NCBI RefSeq assembly: GCF_051900415.1
Contig: NZ_JBHZGL010000004.1
Span: 186,001 to 250,000 of the forward strand
Direction: 5' to 3'
Length of the DNA stretch: 64,000 nt
Source of the DNA: Frateuria_A sp051900415
Lineage (GTDB): Bacteria > Pseudomonadota > Gammaproteobacteria > Xanthomonadales > Rhodanobacteraceae
The notes under the pieces were generated by a model, which saw nothing but the letters and a program-made list of their open reading frames with translations, ran no database searches and was not told the DNA's origin. Both the position numbers and the translations under genes were made by a program. Below, in pieces: positions 43,196-51,362 of this stretch; position 1 is the stretch's first letter, and every line of letters begins with the position of its first letter.

Positions 43196-43268
43196 TGCAG
43201 GAGCCCGCTTGCGGGCGATGCCCTTTGCAAGTGGCCCACAAAGCATCGCCCGCACGCGGGCTCCTACA
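43196..43268. repeat. Inverted REP pair (BIME, family C)
   Basis: A different REP type: forward unit 43196-43223 (TGCAGGAGCCCGCTTGCGGG then CGATGCC) and inverse unit 43243-43268 (GCATCGCCCGCACGCGGGCT then CCTACA). Stem GCCCGC/GCGGGC, tail CGATGC instead of CGACCGC. Located between folA and the isoaspartyl peptidase gene; the only family C copy in the window. Confidence 0.8.
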
Positions 43269-43297
43269 ACACCAGCCGTATCACGCCGGGTCGCCGA

Positions 43298-44338
43298 TCA
43301 TTGGCGCGAGTCTTCGACGGGCGCCAGATCGGCGGCGGCGTTCCCCTCGTCGTCGTAGATCGCCACGTGCGCCACGCCATCGCCGCCGATCCATCCGCGA
43401 TACATGCCGTCGGTGTTGAACGGCATGGCGATGTGGCCCCTGGCGTCCAGCGCGATGGCGCCGCCGTTGCCGCCCATCGCCGGGATTTCCTGGTTGATCA
43501 CCTCGGCCGCGGCGCGCTCCAGCGGCACGTGCATCAGCGACACACGCATGCAGATCGCATGCGCTGCCACGGTGCGGATGTAGAACTCGCCCCAGCCCGT
43601 GCCGGAGACGGCGCAGTCCGCATTGGCGTAGGTGCCGGCGCCAATGATCGGCGAATCGCCGACCCGGCCCCAGCGCTTGTCGGTCATGCCGCCGGTGGAC
43701 GTACCCGCCGCCAGATGTCCCTGGGCATCCAGCGCCACGGCGCCGACGGTGCCAAAATGCTTGGCCGTCTCCACGTCCGAATGCGGCTTGCCGTCGCGGT
43801 CTTCTTTCAATGCCCGCTGCAGTTGCTGCCAACGCTGCTCGGTACGGAAATACGACGGATCGACCAGCGTGACACCCGCCTCACGCGCGAACGCCTCGGC
43901 GCCGTCGCCCACCAGCATCACGTGCTCGGACTTCTCCAGTACCGCGCGCGCCAGCAGAATCGGGTTCTTTACCCGGTGCACGCCGGCGACAGCGCCCGCG
44001 CGCAGCGTGTCGCCGTCCATGATCGCCGCGTCCAGCTCGTTGCGTCCGTCATGGGTGAACACCGCACCCTTGCCTGCATTGAAGTTGGGATCGTCCTCCA
44101 GCACGGTCAGTGCCGCCGTGACACCGTCGAGCGCCGGCTTGCCCGCCTTGAGCTGGGCATAGCCACTCTGGAGCGCACGGGCGAGCGCCGCGCGGACCTC
44201 GTTCTCCCTTGCCGGATTCAGGTCGCGTCGAACCACGCCCGAACCGCCGTGGATGACCAGGACGGGCGTGGTGGCGGCGTGGCTCATGGCGGCGATCCCC
44301 AGAGTGGTCAGGGCGGCGAACACGCGCAGCGGCTTCAC
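43298..44338 (-). CDS. Isoaspartyl peptidase / L-asparaginase (Ntn-hydrolase), exported
   Basis: 346 aa, IaaA/ASRGL1-like. A signal peptide (about 1-22, ending SHA) precedes HGGSGV and the autoprocessing site before catalytic Thr197 in HFGTVGAVALD, with TSTGGMTDKRWGRVGDSPIIGAGTYA following, all typical of plant-type asparaginases. It removes isoaspartyl residues from peptides after self-cleavage into two chains. I used GTG 44338 as start because GGAGA lies 8 bp upstream and the signal peptide then begins VKPLRVFAALTTLG; ATGs further up give an over-long n-region. Confidence 0.93.
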   Translation of the reverse strand: MKPLRVFAALTTLGIAAMSHAATTPVLVIHGGSGVVRRDLNPARENEVRAALARALQSGYAQLKAGKPALDGVTAALTVLEDDPNFNAGKGAVFTHDGRNELDAAIMDGDTLRAGAVAGVHRVKNPILLARAVLEKSEHVMLVGDGAEAFAREAGVTLVDPSYFRTEQRWQQLQRALKEDRDGKPHSDVETAKHFGTVGAVALDAQGHLAAGTSTGGMTDKRWGRVGDSPIIGAGTYANADCAVSGTGWGEFYIRTVAAHAICMRVSLMHVPLERAAAEVINQEIPAMGGNGGAIALDARGHIAMPFNTDGMYRGWIGGDGVAHVAIYDDEGNAAADLAPVEDSRQ

Positions 44339-44462
44339 TTGGATGTCTCCAGGCAGTAGCCACCGAGTATATCCAGCCGTCCCCACGTTCCGAGCAAGCG
44401 CGGCCGCAGGAAGCGGCCGCCTCCGTGCTGCCGCCGCACCTCAACGGCAGCACGCGGATCAC

Positions 44463-45992
44463 TTACGGAAGCCGCTCGAAACGCGTGCGGGTTCCGTCGA
44501 AAACCGCGTGGACGCCATCGGTCCGGGCCACCATCTGCAACGCGGCGGCAGCAGGCACCTGCTGGAAGTCGAGCGCGATGGCGCGCTCGTCGAGCGCCTC
44601 GGGATTGACCAGCACCAGCCCTGCCTGCGAGGCGATCGCTTTGGCCACCGTGCGGGCGGCGGTGCCTTTGACCTTCATGGTGATGAGCCGCTCGCCGCCG
44701 GCGGCCGTCGCGGCGCTCGCCGGACAGCCCAGCCGCGGCGTCACCCGCAGGGTGTACTGCACGTCACTGCCGGGCACCTTGCCGGAAGCCAGCAGCGGCT
44801 GGTCCAGCACGCCCTGCAGACGGCTCTGCGTCGGCCGGGCGCCAGCCTGATCCCGTACCGCCAGATCGATGCTGACGTGCTGCCCGCCCGTTGCCCGGGT
44901 GACGGCGTCCAGCTCGATTCCCCGGGTCGCCACCGTCGACGTTTCGCCGGCCGCCCCGCACACCGCCAGGTCGAGCCGGCGCGCATGGCTGGCTTCGGCC
45001 CCGTCGCTGGACAGGACAAGCTGGATGTCCAGCTGGTATCGGCCGCTGCCCGCGTCTTTGCTTGGAGCGGACTGCGGCATCACTGGCGCACTGGCGGCGT
45101 AGAGCGCGCCGCTGAACGCGACGGCGATGGCAGCGCTGGCGAGGAAACCCAGGCGGCGGCGGGTGGAACCCGGGGTCGGCGTTTTCAGCATGGCAATACG
45201 CTCCGTAAGTGGATGGCGGGACGACCAACTGCACCCGACCGGCAACGCGCGCGTCGCGCCCGGGGTCTTCAACATGGCCTGGGCATAGCTGCGTCGGCAG
45301 CCGCGCTCGCGCAGTACCGCCGCATCGCAGGCCAGTTCCTGGTCCTGGCGCAGGGCGGTAAGCGCCCACCAGGCCAGCGGATGGAACCAGAACACCGAGG
45401 CCAACAACTGCGCGAGCAGGCTCCACCAGCCGTCACGACGACGGGCATGCATGGCCTCATGCGCGAGAATCAGCGCCTGCTCGGCTTTCGCATATCGCGT
45501 TTCGAAATCGACCGGCACGACGATGCGCGGGCGCCAGGCGCCGACGAGCGCGGGGCCGGCATCCATCGTCGCTGCACGCAGCACGGACCAGTGCGGCGAG
45601 ACACTGGCGAGCGGCTCGGCATCGCGCAGGCAACGCCGGTAGCGGGCCTGGGCCACGGCAGCCCGCGCCAGGCTCACGATCACACCCAACAGCCATATCC
45701 ACGCCAGTGCGCCGGTCCCGTCGACGTCGGCCATGCGCGCACCTGACCAGGCATCGGAGGCCGACACGGCCACCCACGCGGTGCCCGCCCATGCCCCGCT
45801 GCTGGCCACCGCTGTGTGCGGGAGCTGGCTACCCAGCATCGCCAGTGGCGGCAATCCCCACAGCAGGAAGGCACTCTCGGCGCCGAACCAGCGTCGGCAA
45901 GGCCGCCTCAGGAGCGCGACACAGGCCAGCGCCAGAGTGCATGCCAGGAGCAACAACCAGGCGGCGATGGTCCCGCTCGCCTCAGCGTTCAT
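44463..45992 (-). CDS. BlaR1/MecR1-type M56 family membrane metalloprotease
   Basis: 509 aa. Three or four N-terminal membrane helices, then zinc protease motif HEAMH (178-182) with downstream ELACD (219-223, third ligand). A further helix near 275-298 leads to a ~200-aa periplasmic part whose end (VAKAIASQAGLVLVNPEALDERAIALDFQQVPAAAAL) resembles a secretin/TonB short N-terminal (STN) domain rather than a penicillin sensor. In BlaR1-type systems such proteases inactivate the BlaI repressor. It overlaps the blaI-like gene by 11 bp. Signal unknown. Confidence 0.85.
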   Translation of the reverse strand: MNAEASGTIAAWLLLLACTLALACVALLRRPCRRWFGAESAFLLWGLPPLAMLGSQLPHTAVASSGAWAGTAWVAVSASDAWSGARMADVDGTGALAWIWLLGVIVSLARAAVAQARYRRCLRDAEPLASVSPHWSVLRAATMDAGPALVGAWRPRIVVPVDFETRYAKAEQALILAHEAMHARRRDGWWSLLAQLLASVFWFHPLAWWALTALRQDQELACDAAVLRERGCRRSYAQAMLKTPGATRALPVGCSWSSRHPLTERIAMLKTPTPGSTRRRLGFLASAAIAVAFSGALYAASAPVMPQSAPSKDAGSGRYQLDIQLVLSSDGAEASHARRLDLAVCGAAGETSTVATRGIELDAVTRATGGQHVSIDLAVRDQAGARPTQSRLQGVLDQPLLASGKVPGSDVQYTLRVTPRLGCPASAATAAGGERLITMKVKGTAARTVAKAIASQAGLVLVNPEALDERAIALDFQQVPAAAALQMVARTDGVHAVFDGTRTRFERLP

Positions 45993-46350
45993 CGTCCAGC
46001 TCCTCCAGCAGGCGACGCAGTTCGGCCACGTCCTTGCGCGAGAGCTTGTGCTGCTCGGAAAAATGCGCGACCAGCGGCGCGACGCGCCCACCGAACAGGC
46101 GGTCGAGCAGGCCCTTGCTCTCCTGCGAGACGTACTTCTCGCGGCTGAGCAACGGCGTGTAGAGGTAGCGGCGTCCCTCACGCTCGGCCTTGACCGCCTT
46201 CTTCTTCAGCAGGCGGTTGAGCAACGATTTGACGGTTCCTTCCTGCCAGGCCTGGCGGGGGCCGACTTCGGCGAGGATTTCTTCCGCGCTGCGCGGTGCC
46301 TGGTGCCAGAGCACTTCCATCACGATGGCTTCGGCTTCGCTGATGGCCAT
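45982..46350 (-). CDS. BlaI/MecI/CopY family transcriptional repressor
   Basis: 122 aa winged-helix repressor. Family residues MAISEAEAIVMEVLWHQAP, GTVKSLLNRLLKKKAVKAER (recognition helix) and REGRRYLYTPLLSREKYV are visible, with a C-terminal dimer helix ending LLEELDDER. GGAG lies 7 bp before ATG 46350. Two palindromes (46362-46375 and 46385-46400) directly upstream are the likely operators, so it probably represses its own transcription along with the downstream BlaR1-like gene (11-bp overlap). Confidence 0.93.
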   Translation of the reverse strand: MAISEAEAIVMEVLWHQAPRSAEEILAEVGPRQAWQEGTVKSLLNRLLKKKAVKAEREGRRYLYTPLLSREKYVSQESKGLLDRLFGGRVAPLVAHFSEQHKLSRKDVAELRRLLEELDDER

Positions 46351-46361
46351 GAGTCACTCCA

Positions 46362-46375
46362 TTTACATGTGTAAA
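46362..46375. promoter_or_regulatory. BlaI-type operator 1
   Basis: TTTACATGTGTAAA is a near-perfect TTTACA-N2-TGTAAA dyad, like the TACA-N2-TGTA core of BlaI/MecI boxes. It is 12 bp upstream of the repressor start, overlapping where the promoter should be. Confidence 0.7.
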
Positions 46376-46384
46376 CGTCAACAT

Positions 46385-46400
46385 GTTTACGCTCGTAAAC
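46385..46400. promoter_or_regulatory. BlaI-type operator 2
   Basis: GTTTACGCTCGTAAAC is a perfect 7-bp dyad around 2 bases, the same TTTAC/GTAAA type. Its centre is 24 bp from operator 1, so two repressor dimers could bind on nearly the same face of the helix. Confidence 0.7.
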
Positions 46401-46471
46401 AGACATGTCAAGAGCTGCGGGAATGCCACCAGGGATTCATGGCCGGGGGCTTTCGCCGGTGTGCGGATGGC

Positions 46472-46496
46472 GGTGGCGCACAGGTGCGCTCCTACA
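46472..46496 (-). repeat. Single REP remnant (family A)
   Basis: Inverse-orientation unit GGTGGCGCACAGGTGCGCTC then CTACA; the tail has GGTGG for GGTCG. No partner is visible in the adjacent ~100 bp. Between the BlaI-like repressor and the CoA-transferase gene. Confidence 0.65.
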
Positions 46497-46621
46497 CGGG
46501 CTGGAGCGGCTTGTGTGCATGCGCGAATGAGGCCGGCGGGGCTTGCGACCTTGGTACGACGCGGCGCGGCTGCGTTCCATCGTATCCTTGGCAGCTGACT
46601 CTCCACCCGGAAGGCACTGCT

Positions 46622-47980
46622 ATGGACAAGGTGTATGCAAGCGCAAAGGCGGCTCTCGACGGCCTCCTGTTCGACGACATGACGATCGCCGCGGGCGGTT
46701 TCGGCCTGTGCGGCATTCCCGAGAACCTGATCGGCGCGCTGCTGGAGGCTGGCACCAAGGGGCTGACCATCGTCGGCAACAACGCCGGCGTGGACGATTT
46801 CGGCATGGGGCCGCTGTTGAAGACCCACCAGGTCAAGCGCGTGTATGCCTCCTATGTCGGAGAGAACAAAGAGTTCGAGCGCCAGGTGCTTTCCGGCGAG
46901 CTGGAACTGCACCTGACCCCGCAGGGCACGCTGGCCGAGAAGCTGCGCGCCGGCGGTGCCGGCATCCCGGGCTTCTACACGCGCACGGCATTCGGCACCA
47001 AGCTGGCCGATGGCAAGGAAACCAAGATCTTCGACGGCAAGGAATACGTGCTGGAGGAGGCCATCCACGCTGACGTTTCCATCGTCAAGGCGTGGAAGGG
47101 TGACCGGCTGGGCAACCTGGTCTTCCGCGAGACGGCGCGCAACTTCAATCCGATGATCGCCACCTGCGGCAAGGTGTGCGTGGCCGAGGTCGAACACCTG
47201 GTCGAGGTCGGCGAACTCGACCCGAACAACATCCACGTGCCCGGCATCTACGTCGACCGCATCGTGCAGGGTGCGAAGTACGAAAAGCGCATCGAGTTCC
47301 GCACCATTGCCGGCGCCAACACCGGCAAGGAAAACCCGACCCGCTCGGCGATGGCCCAGCGTGCGGCGAAGGAGCTGCGCGACGGTTTCTACGTGAACCT
47401 CGGCATCGGCATCCCGACGCTGGTGGCCAATTACATTCCCGAGGGCATGGACGTCATCCTGCAATCGGAGAACGGCCTGCTCGGCATCGGCCCGTTCCCG
47501 TCCGAGGACAACGTCGATCCCGACCTGATCAACGCCGGCAAGCAGACCATCACCACCCTGCCCGGCTCGGCTTTCTTCTCCAGCGCCGATTCCTTCGCGA
47601 TGATCCGCGGCGGCCACATCGACCTGTCGATCCTGGGCGGGCTGGAAGTCTCGGCCACGGGCGACCTGGCCAACTGGATGGTGCCGGGCAAGATGGTCAA
47701 GGGCCCGGGCGGCGCCATGGACCTGGTCAGCGGCGTCAAGCGCGTGGTCGTGCTGATGGAGCACACCGCGAAAGACGGCTCGCCGAAGATCAAGCCGCAG
47801 TGCGACCTCCCGCTGACCGGCAAGGAAGTGGTGGACCTGATCATCACCGACCTGGCCGTGTTCGAGGTCGAAAAGGGCAAGGGCCTGACCCTGATCGAGC
47901 TCAACCAGGGCGTGTCGCTGGACGAGGTCAAGGCCAAGACCGGGTGCGATTTCGCGGTGTCGCCTTCGCTGAAGGGCTGA
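46622..47980 (+). CDS. 3-oxoacid CoA-transferase (SCOT), fused A and B subunits
   Basis: 452 aa single chain covering both subunits: A half (residues about 1-230, AAGGFGLCGIPENLI, YASYVGENKEFE, IATCGKVCVAEVEHLVEVG) and B half (about 245-452, NLGIGIPTLVANYIPEGMDV, SENGLLGIGP with catalytic Glu283, GGLEVSATGDLANWMVPGK). It transfers CoA from succinyl-CoA to acetoacetate in ketone/PHB-related metabolism. Most bacteria have separate scoA and scoB; here the two are joined in frame with no visible intergenic or second start, as in mitochondrial SCOT. Start ATG 46622. Confidence 0.93.
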   Translation: MDKVYASAKAALDGLLFDDMTIAAGGFGLCGIPENLIGALLEAGTKGLTIVGNNAGVDDFGMGPLLKTHQVKRVYASYVGENKEFERQVLSGELELHLTPQGTLAEKLRAGGAGIPGFYTRTAFGTKLADGKETKIFDGKEYVLEEAIHADVSIVKAWKGDRLGNLVFRETARNFNPMIATCGKVCVAEVEHLVEVGELDPNNIHVPGIYVDRIVQGAKYEKRIEFRTIAGANTGKENPTRSAMAQRAAKELRDGFYVNLGIGIPTLVANYIPEGMDVILQSENGLLGIGPFPSEDNVDPDLINAGKQTITTLPGSAFFSSADSFAMIRGGHIDLSILGGLEVSATGDLANWMVPGKMVKGPGGAMDLVSGVKRVVVLMEHTAKDGSPKIKPQCDLPLTGKEVVDLIITDLAVFEVEKGKGLTLIELNQGVSLDEVKAKTGCDFAVSPSLKG

Positions 47981-48001
47981 GCGCAGGGGTTGCATGCCTC
48001 C

Positions 48002-48058
48002 ATTGGAGCGCCCTTGGGTGCGACCGCCATCCCGGTCGCGCCCAAGGGCGCTCCTACA
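48002..48058. repeat. Compact inverted REP pair (BIME, family B)
   Basis: Forward unit 48002-48028 (ATTGGAGCGCCCTTGGGTGC then GACCGCC) directly followed, with a 5-bp spacer, by the inverse unit 48034-48058. Between the convergent CoA-transferase and histidine kinase genes. Confidence 0.82.
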
Positions 48059-48092
48059 TTGGGCCCGGAATCCCTCTGTAGGGACTCCCGGC

Positions 48093-49085
48093 TCAGGCAG
48101 GCAGCGTTTCGGGAAAGCGGATGCTCGCGATGTGTTCGCAGCCGTCGCGGGTCTGCAGTTCCAGCGGCCAATGGAAGCGCTCGCTGATGCGCTGGGCGAT
48201 CGCCAGCTCGAAGCCGTGCCGGTCGATCGCCGGGGCTTCGTCCACCCGGTTGGAAACGGCCACGGCGCCAGGCAGCACCGTGATCACGATACTGCCGTGA
48301 TCCGCCTGCTGGCTGGCGTTACGGATCAGCTGCCAGCACAACACCATGAACACCCGCGGCGAGGCACGCAGCGCAAACCGCGCCGGCTCCTCGATCCTGA
48401 GGTCGACCGCCCGGCCTTCGAGCATCTGCTGCAGGTCATCCATGCCCTTATGCAGCACGTCATTGACGACGAACTCCTCTTCGCCGGCGCCCAGGTCCGA
48501 CTCTCGGGCCAGGATCAGCAGCGCCTCGATCAACGCTTCCATCTCGCGCGTGGCCCGCTGGATGCGCTTGACCGAGCGCACGCCGAACTTGCTCAGCTCC
48601 GATTCGTCCGAAAGCATGTCGGCGGACATCTTGATCACCGTCAACGGGCTGCGCAGTTCGTGGCTGGCATCGCGGGTGAAGTTGCGCTCGCGCTGGTTGT
48701 ATCCGGCGATGCGCGTGGCAAAGCCGTGCAGGCCGCGCGCGAGCGTGACCACGTCGGCGTCGGCCTGGTCGGAGAGGTGCGTCGGCGCCAACGCGTCGAC
48801 GTCGGGCTCGTCGTCCCAGCTGTCGATCACGCGCGCGAGCCGGCCGACCGGCCGCCACTGACGCCGGGCAGCCAGCCACGCGAGTGCGCTGATGATCGCA
48901 AGCAGCACGACCACCGCCACCGGGGGCGCGACGTTGAACACGCCCAGCATGACGCAGACGATCACGCCCAGCAGATGCAGGCCGAAGATCAGCGCGAGCC
49001 GGCGGTGGAACGCACCGGCCTGGCTTCGACCTTCACCCTGTTTCCGTGGCAATCCCCTGTCCATACCTGTTGTTGCGATGCTCAC
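48093..49085 (-). CDS. Sensor histidine kinase
   Basis: 330 aa. Two N-terminal membrane helices (about 30-50 and 55-72) with a very short periplasmic loop, an HAMP-like linker and HisKA with His142 in DASHELRSPLTV. The C-terminal ATPase domain has an N-box-like QLIRNASQQ but its G1 box is not recognisable (VSNRVDEAP where DxGxG is usual). It is preceded by the OmpR-type regulator gene (9 bp gap). GTG 49085 is used; ATG 49064 is the alternative. The short loop suggests it senses signals in the membrane; the stimulus is unknown. Confidence 0.87.
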   Translation of the reverse strand: MSIATTGMDRGLPRKQGEGRSQAGAFHRRLALIFGLHLLGVIVCVMLGVFNVAPPVAVVVLLAIISALAWLAARRQWRPVGRLARVIDSWDDEPDVDALAPTHLSDQADADVVTLARGLHGFATRIAGYNQRERNFTRDASHELRSPLTVIKMSADMLSDESELSKFGVRSVKRIQRATREMEALIEALLILARESDLGAGEEEFVVNDVLHKGMDDLQQMLEGRAVDLRIEEPARFALRASPRVFMVLCWQLIRNASQQADHGSIVITVLPGAVAVSNRVDEAPAIDRHGFELAIAQRISERFHWPLELQTRDGCEHIASIRFPETLPA

Positions 49086-49094
49086 CCCGCTCGA

Positions 49095-49820
49095 TCAGGC
49101 GGTGGCCGTCGCCACTTCGGTTTCCAGGTCGGCCAGGCGGTAACCGGCCGAGTGGATCGTGTGCAGCAACGGGCGGTCGAACGGCTTGTCGATCACGCGG
49201 CGCAGGTTGTACAGGTGCGAGCGCAGGGTGTCCGAATCGGGCAGCGTATCGCCCCAGATCTCCCTCTCGATGTCGCGACGGCTCACCACGCGGGGCGATT
49301 CGCGCATCAGGATCGCCAGCAGCTTCAGGCCGATCGGCGAGACGGTCAGCTCCTGGCCGCCGCGGGTCAGCCGCAGCGTGGCGGTGTCCAGCGTCATGTC
49401 GCCGACGGTGAGCACCTCGGAAGACACCTGGCGGCGATCGCGGCGGATCAGCGCACGCAGGCGCGCTTCGAGCTCGCGCACCTCGAACGGCTTGACGAGA
49501 TAGTCGTCCGCGCCGGCTTCCAGGCCGATCAACTTGTCTTCGAGCGTGTCGCGCGCGGTGAGCATCAGCACCGGCGTGGACTTCTTGGCGTCCTTGCGCA
49601 GCTTGCGGCACACATCCAGGCCATCCATGCCCGGCAGCATCAGGTCCAGCACGATGACGTCGTAGCTGTTGGACACGGCCAGGTGCAGGCCACTGACGCC
49701 GTCGGCCGCATAATCGACCGAATAACCCCGACGCTCCAGGAATTCTCCAACCATTTCAGCAATTTGCCGGTTGTCCTCGACCAGCAGGATCAAGCCGGAC
49801 TGTTCGTCGCGCAGGCTCAT
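49095..49820 (-). CDS. OmpR/PhoB-family response regulator
   Basis: 241 aa. Receiver domain with LLVEDNRQI (acidic pair), Asp59 in VIVLDLMLPGMDG, LTARD (Thr), and KPF (Lys), then a trans_reg_C winged-helix domain (about 135-230, ILMRESPRVVSRRDIEREIW, TLRSHLYNLRRVID, IHSAGYRL). Start ATG 49820 with GGAGGG upstream. It forms a two-gene operon with the kinase downstream. The regulated genes cannot be told from sequence. Confidence 0.94.
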   Translation of the reverse strand: MSLRDEQSGLILLVEDNRQIAEMVGEFLERRGYSVDYAADGVSGLHLAVSNSYDVIVLDLMLPGMDGLDVCRKLRKDAKKSTPVLMLTARDTLEDKLIGLEAGADDYLVKPFEVRELEARLRALIRRDRRQVSSEVLTVGDMTLDTATLRLTRGGQELTVSPIGLKLLAILMRESPRVVSRRDIEREIWGDTLPDSDTLRSHLYNLRRVIDKPFDRPLLHTIHSAGYRLADLETEVATATA

Positions 49821-49953
49821 GGTCCCTCCGTTTGTGGTTTTCACAAATGTGAAGAGCTAACGATCCGACGGGTGACAGCAGCGTGAAATTTTTAAGGCGT
49901 GATTCAGAACGTGTTCCGGTGCCCAGTTCGCTGGGAAAACGGTGCTCGCCGTT

Positions 49954-50571
49954 TCACTGCAGCAACGGTGCCAGTTGCGCCCACACCGTGGCCAGCACGG
50001 CTGGCTCGCCCGCGGCCGTGGGATGCAGACCATCGGCCTGCATCAGCGACGGGTCAAGCGCCACTTTCTCCAGCAGGAAAGGCACCAGTGCGGTGTGTTT
50101 GCTGCGCGCGAGATCGGCGTAGATGCCGCGCAGGGCATCGCGGTAGCGCGGACCGTAGTTCACCGGCAACTCGATACCGACCAGCAGTACCTTGGCGTGC
50201 GCCTGCCCGGCCATGTCGATCATCGCGGCGAGGTTCTGCCTGACCGCATCCAGCGGCAGGCCACGCAGGCCATCGTTGGCGCCCAGTTCCAGCACCAGAA
50301 CGGCGGGCTTGTATGTCGCCAGCAGCTTGGGCAGATGATTCCGCCCACTGAGCGTGGTCTCGCCGCTGATGCTGGCATTGACCACGTGCCAGGGCGGCTG
50401 CATCTTGCCAAGGCGTACTTCCAGCAGATGCACCCAACCCTGGTCTGCGGCGATGTTGTGCGCAGCCGACAGTGAATCACCCAGCACGAGCACCGTCCTG
50501 GGCGCGGCCGCCAGTGCGGCGCCGCTCCATCCCATCCACAGCACCGCCAGCCATCCGAGGACTCGACGCAT
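49954..50571 (-). CDS. GDSL-type arylesterase (TesA-like), exported
   Basis: 205 aa, SGNH hydrolase fold. Signal peptide (about 1-22, MRRVLGWLAVLWMGWSGAAL), block I VLGDSLSAAHNI (Ser nucleophile), ASISGETTLSGR, block III GANDGLRG, block V DGLHP (Asp/His). Homologous to E. coli TesA, which has thioesterase, lysophospholipase and protease activity. The start codon shares two bases with that of the divergent ABC transporter gene (CATG at 50569-50572), so each gene's promoter lies in the other's coding sequence. This tesA-ybbA pairing is conserved in proteobacteria. Confidence 0.93.
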   Translation of the reverse strand: MRRVLGWLAVLWMGWSGAALAAAPRTVLVLGDSLSAAHNIAADQGWVHLLEVRLGKMQPPWHVVNASISGETTLSGRNHLPKLLATYKPAVLVLELGANDGLRGLPLDAVRQNLAAMIDMAGQAHAKVLLVGIELPVNYGPRYRDALRGIYADLARSKHTALVPFLLEKVALDPSLMQADGLHPTAAGEPAVLATVWAQLAPLLQ

Positions 50572-51265
50572 GAGCGAACCTTCCCTACCGCTTCTGGAGG
50601 CCCGCGATGTTAGCAAGACGGTTCGTGGCCCCGAGGGGAGGCTGGACATCCTGGCCGGCGTGAGCCTCGCGGTCCACGCCGGCGAAAGCTTCGCCATCGT
50701 CGGCGCATCCGGCTCGGGCAAGACCACCCTGCTGGGCCTGCTGGCCGGGCTGGACGTGCCCAGCGCCGGCACCGTCCATCTGGAAGGCCAGGCGCTGCAG
50801 GCGATGGATGAGGAGGCGCGCGCGGACCTGCGCCGGCGGCTGGTCGGCTTCGTGTTCCAGTCTTTCCACCTGCTCCCGGCGCTCACCGCGGAGGAGAACG
50901 TGATGCTGCCGCTGGAACTGGAAGGCCGCAACGATGCGCGCAAGCGCGCGCACGACGCACTCGATGCGGTCGGCCTGCATGCGCGCCGGCGCCACTACCC
51001 GGCGCAGTTGTCCGGCGGCGAACAGCAGCGCGTGGCGATCGCGCGAGCCTTCGTGCACGGTCCGCGGGTGCTGTTCGCCGACGAGCCGACCGGCAACCTC
51101 GACCAGCGCACCGGCCGTCATGTCGCCGATCTGTTGTTCGCGCTCAACCGCGATCACCACACCACGCTTGTGCTGGTGACCCACGACGCGCAGCTGGCCG
51201 CGCGGTGCGGCCGGGGCGTGGAGCTGATGGATGGCCGCGTCGCCACGCCGGCGGCCGCCCGATGA
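50570..51265 (+). CDS. ybbA: ABC transporter ATP-binding protein, YbbA/LolD-like
   Basis: 231 aa. Walker A GASGSGKTT, signature LSGGEQQRVAIARA, Walker B VLFADEPTGNLD, and LVTHD (H-loop) are all present. YbbA works with the membrane permease YbbP. Start codon overlaps that of the divergent esterase. The neighbouring FtsX-like permease begins 97 bp later, with a degraded REP in between. Substrate unknown; LolD-like proteins extract lipids or lipoproteins, but LolC/E-type proteins are different from the partner here. Confidence 0.93.
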   Translation: MSEPSLPLLEARDVSKTVRGPEGRLDILAGVSLAVHAGESFAIVGASGSGKTTLLGLLAGLDVPSAGTVHLEGQALQAMDEEARADLRRRLVGFVFQSFHLLPALTAEENVMLPLELEGRNDARKRAHDALDAVGLHARRRHYPAQLSGGEQQRVAIARAFVHGPRVLFADEPTGNLDQRTGRHVADLLFALNRDHHTTLVLVTHDAQLAARCGRGVELMDGRVATPAAAR

Positions 51266-51279
51266 GGCGCCGGCATCCT

Positions 51280-51346
51280 GTAGGTGCGCCCCCTGTGCGT
51301 GACCGCCATTCGCAGCCCACGACGGATCGCGCGCAGGATGCACGCC
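51280..51346. repeat. Degraded inverted REP pair (family A/B intermediate)
   Basis: Forward GTAGGTGCGCCCCCTGTGCG then TGACCGCC (51280-51307) and a decayed inverse unit GGATCGCGCGCAGGATGCAC (51324-51343). Located between ybbA and its permease gene. Confidence 0.6.
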
Positions 51347-51362
51347 GTCGCGGAGGTGCCCC

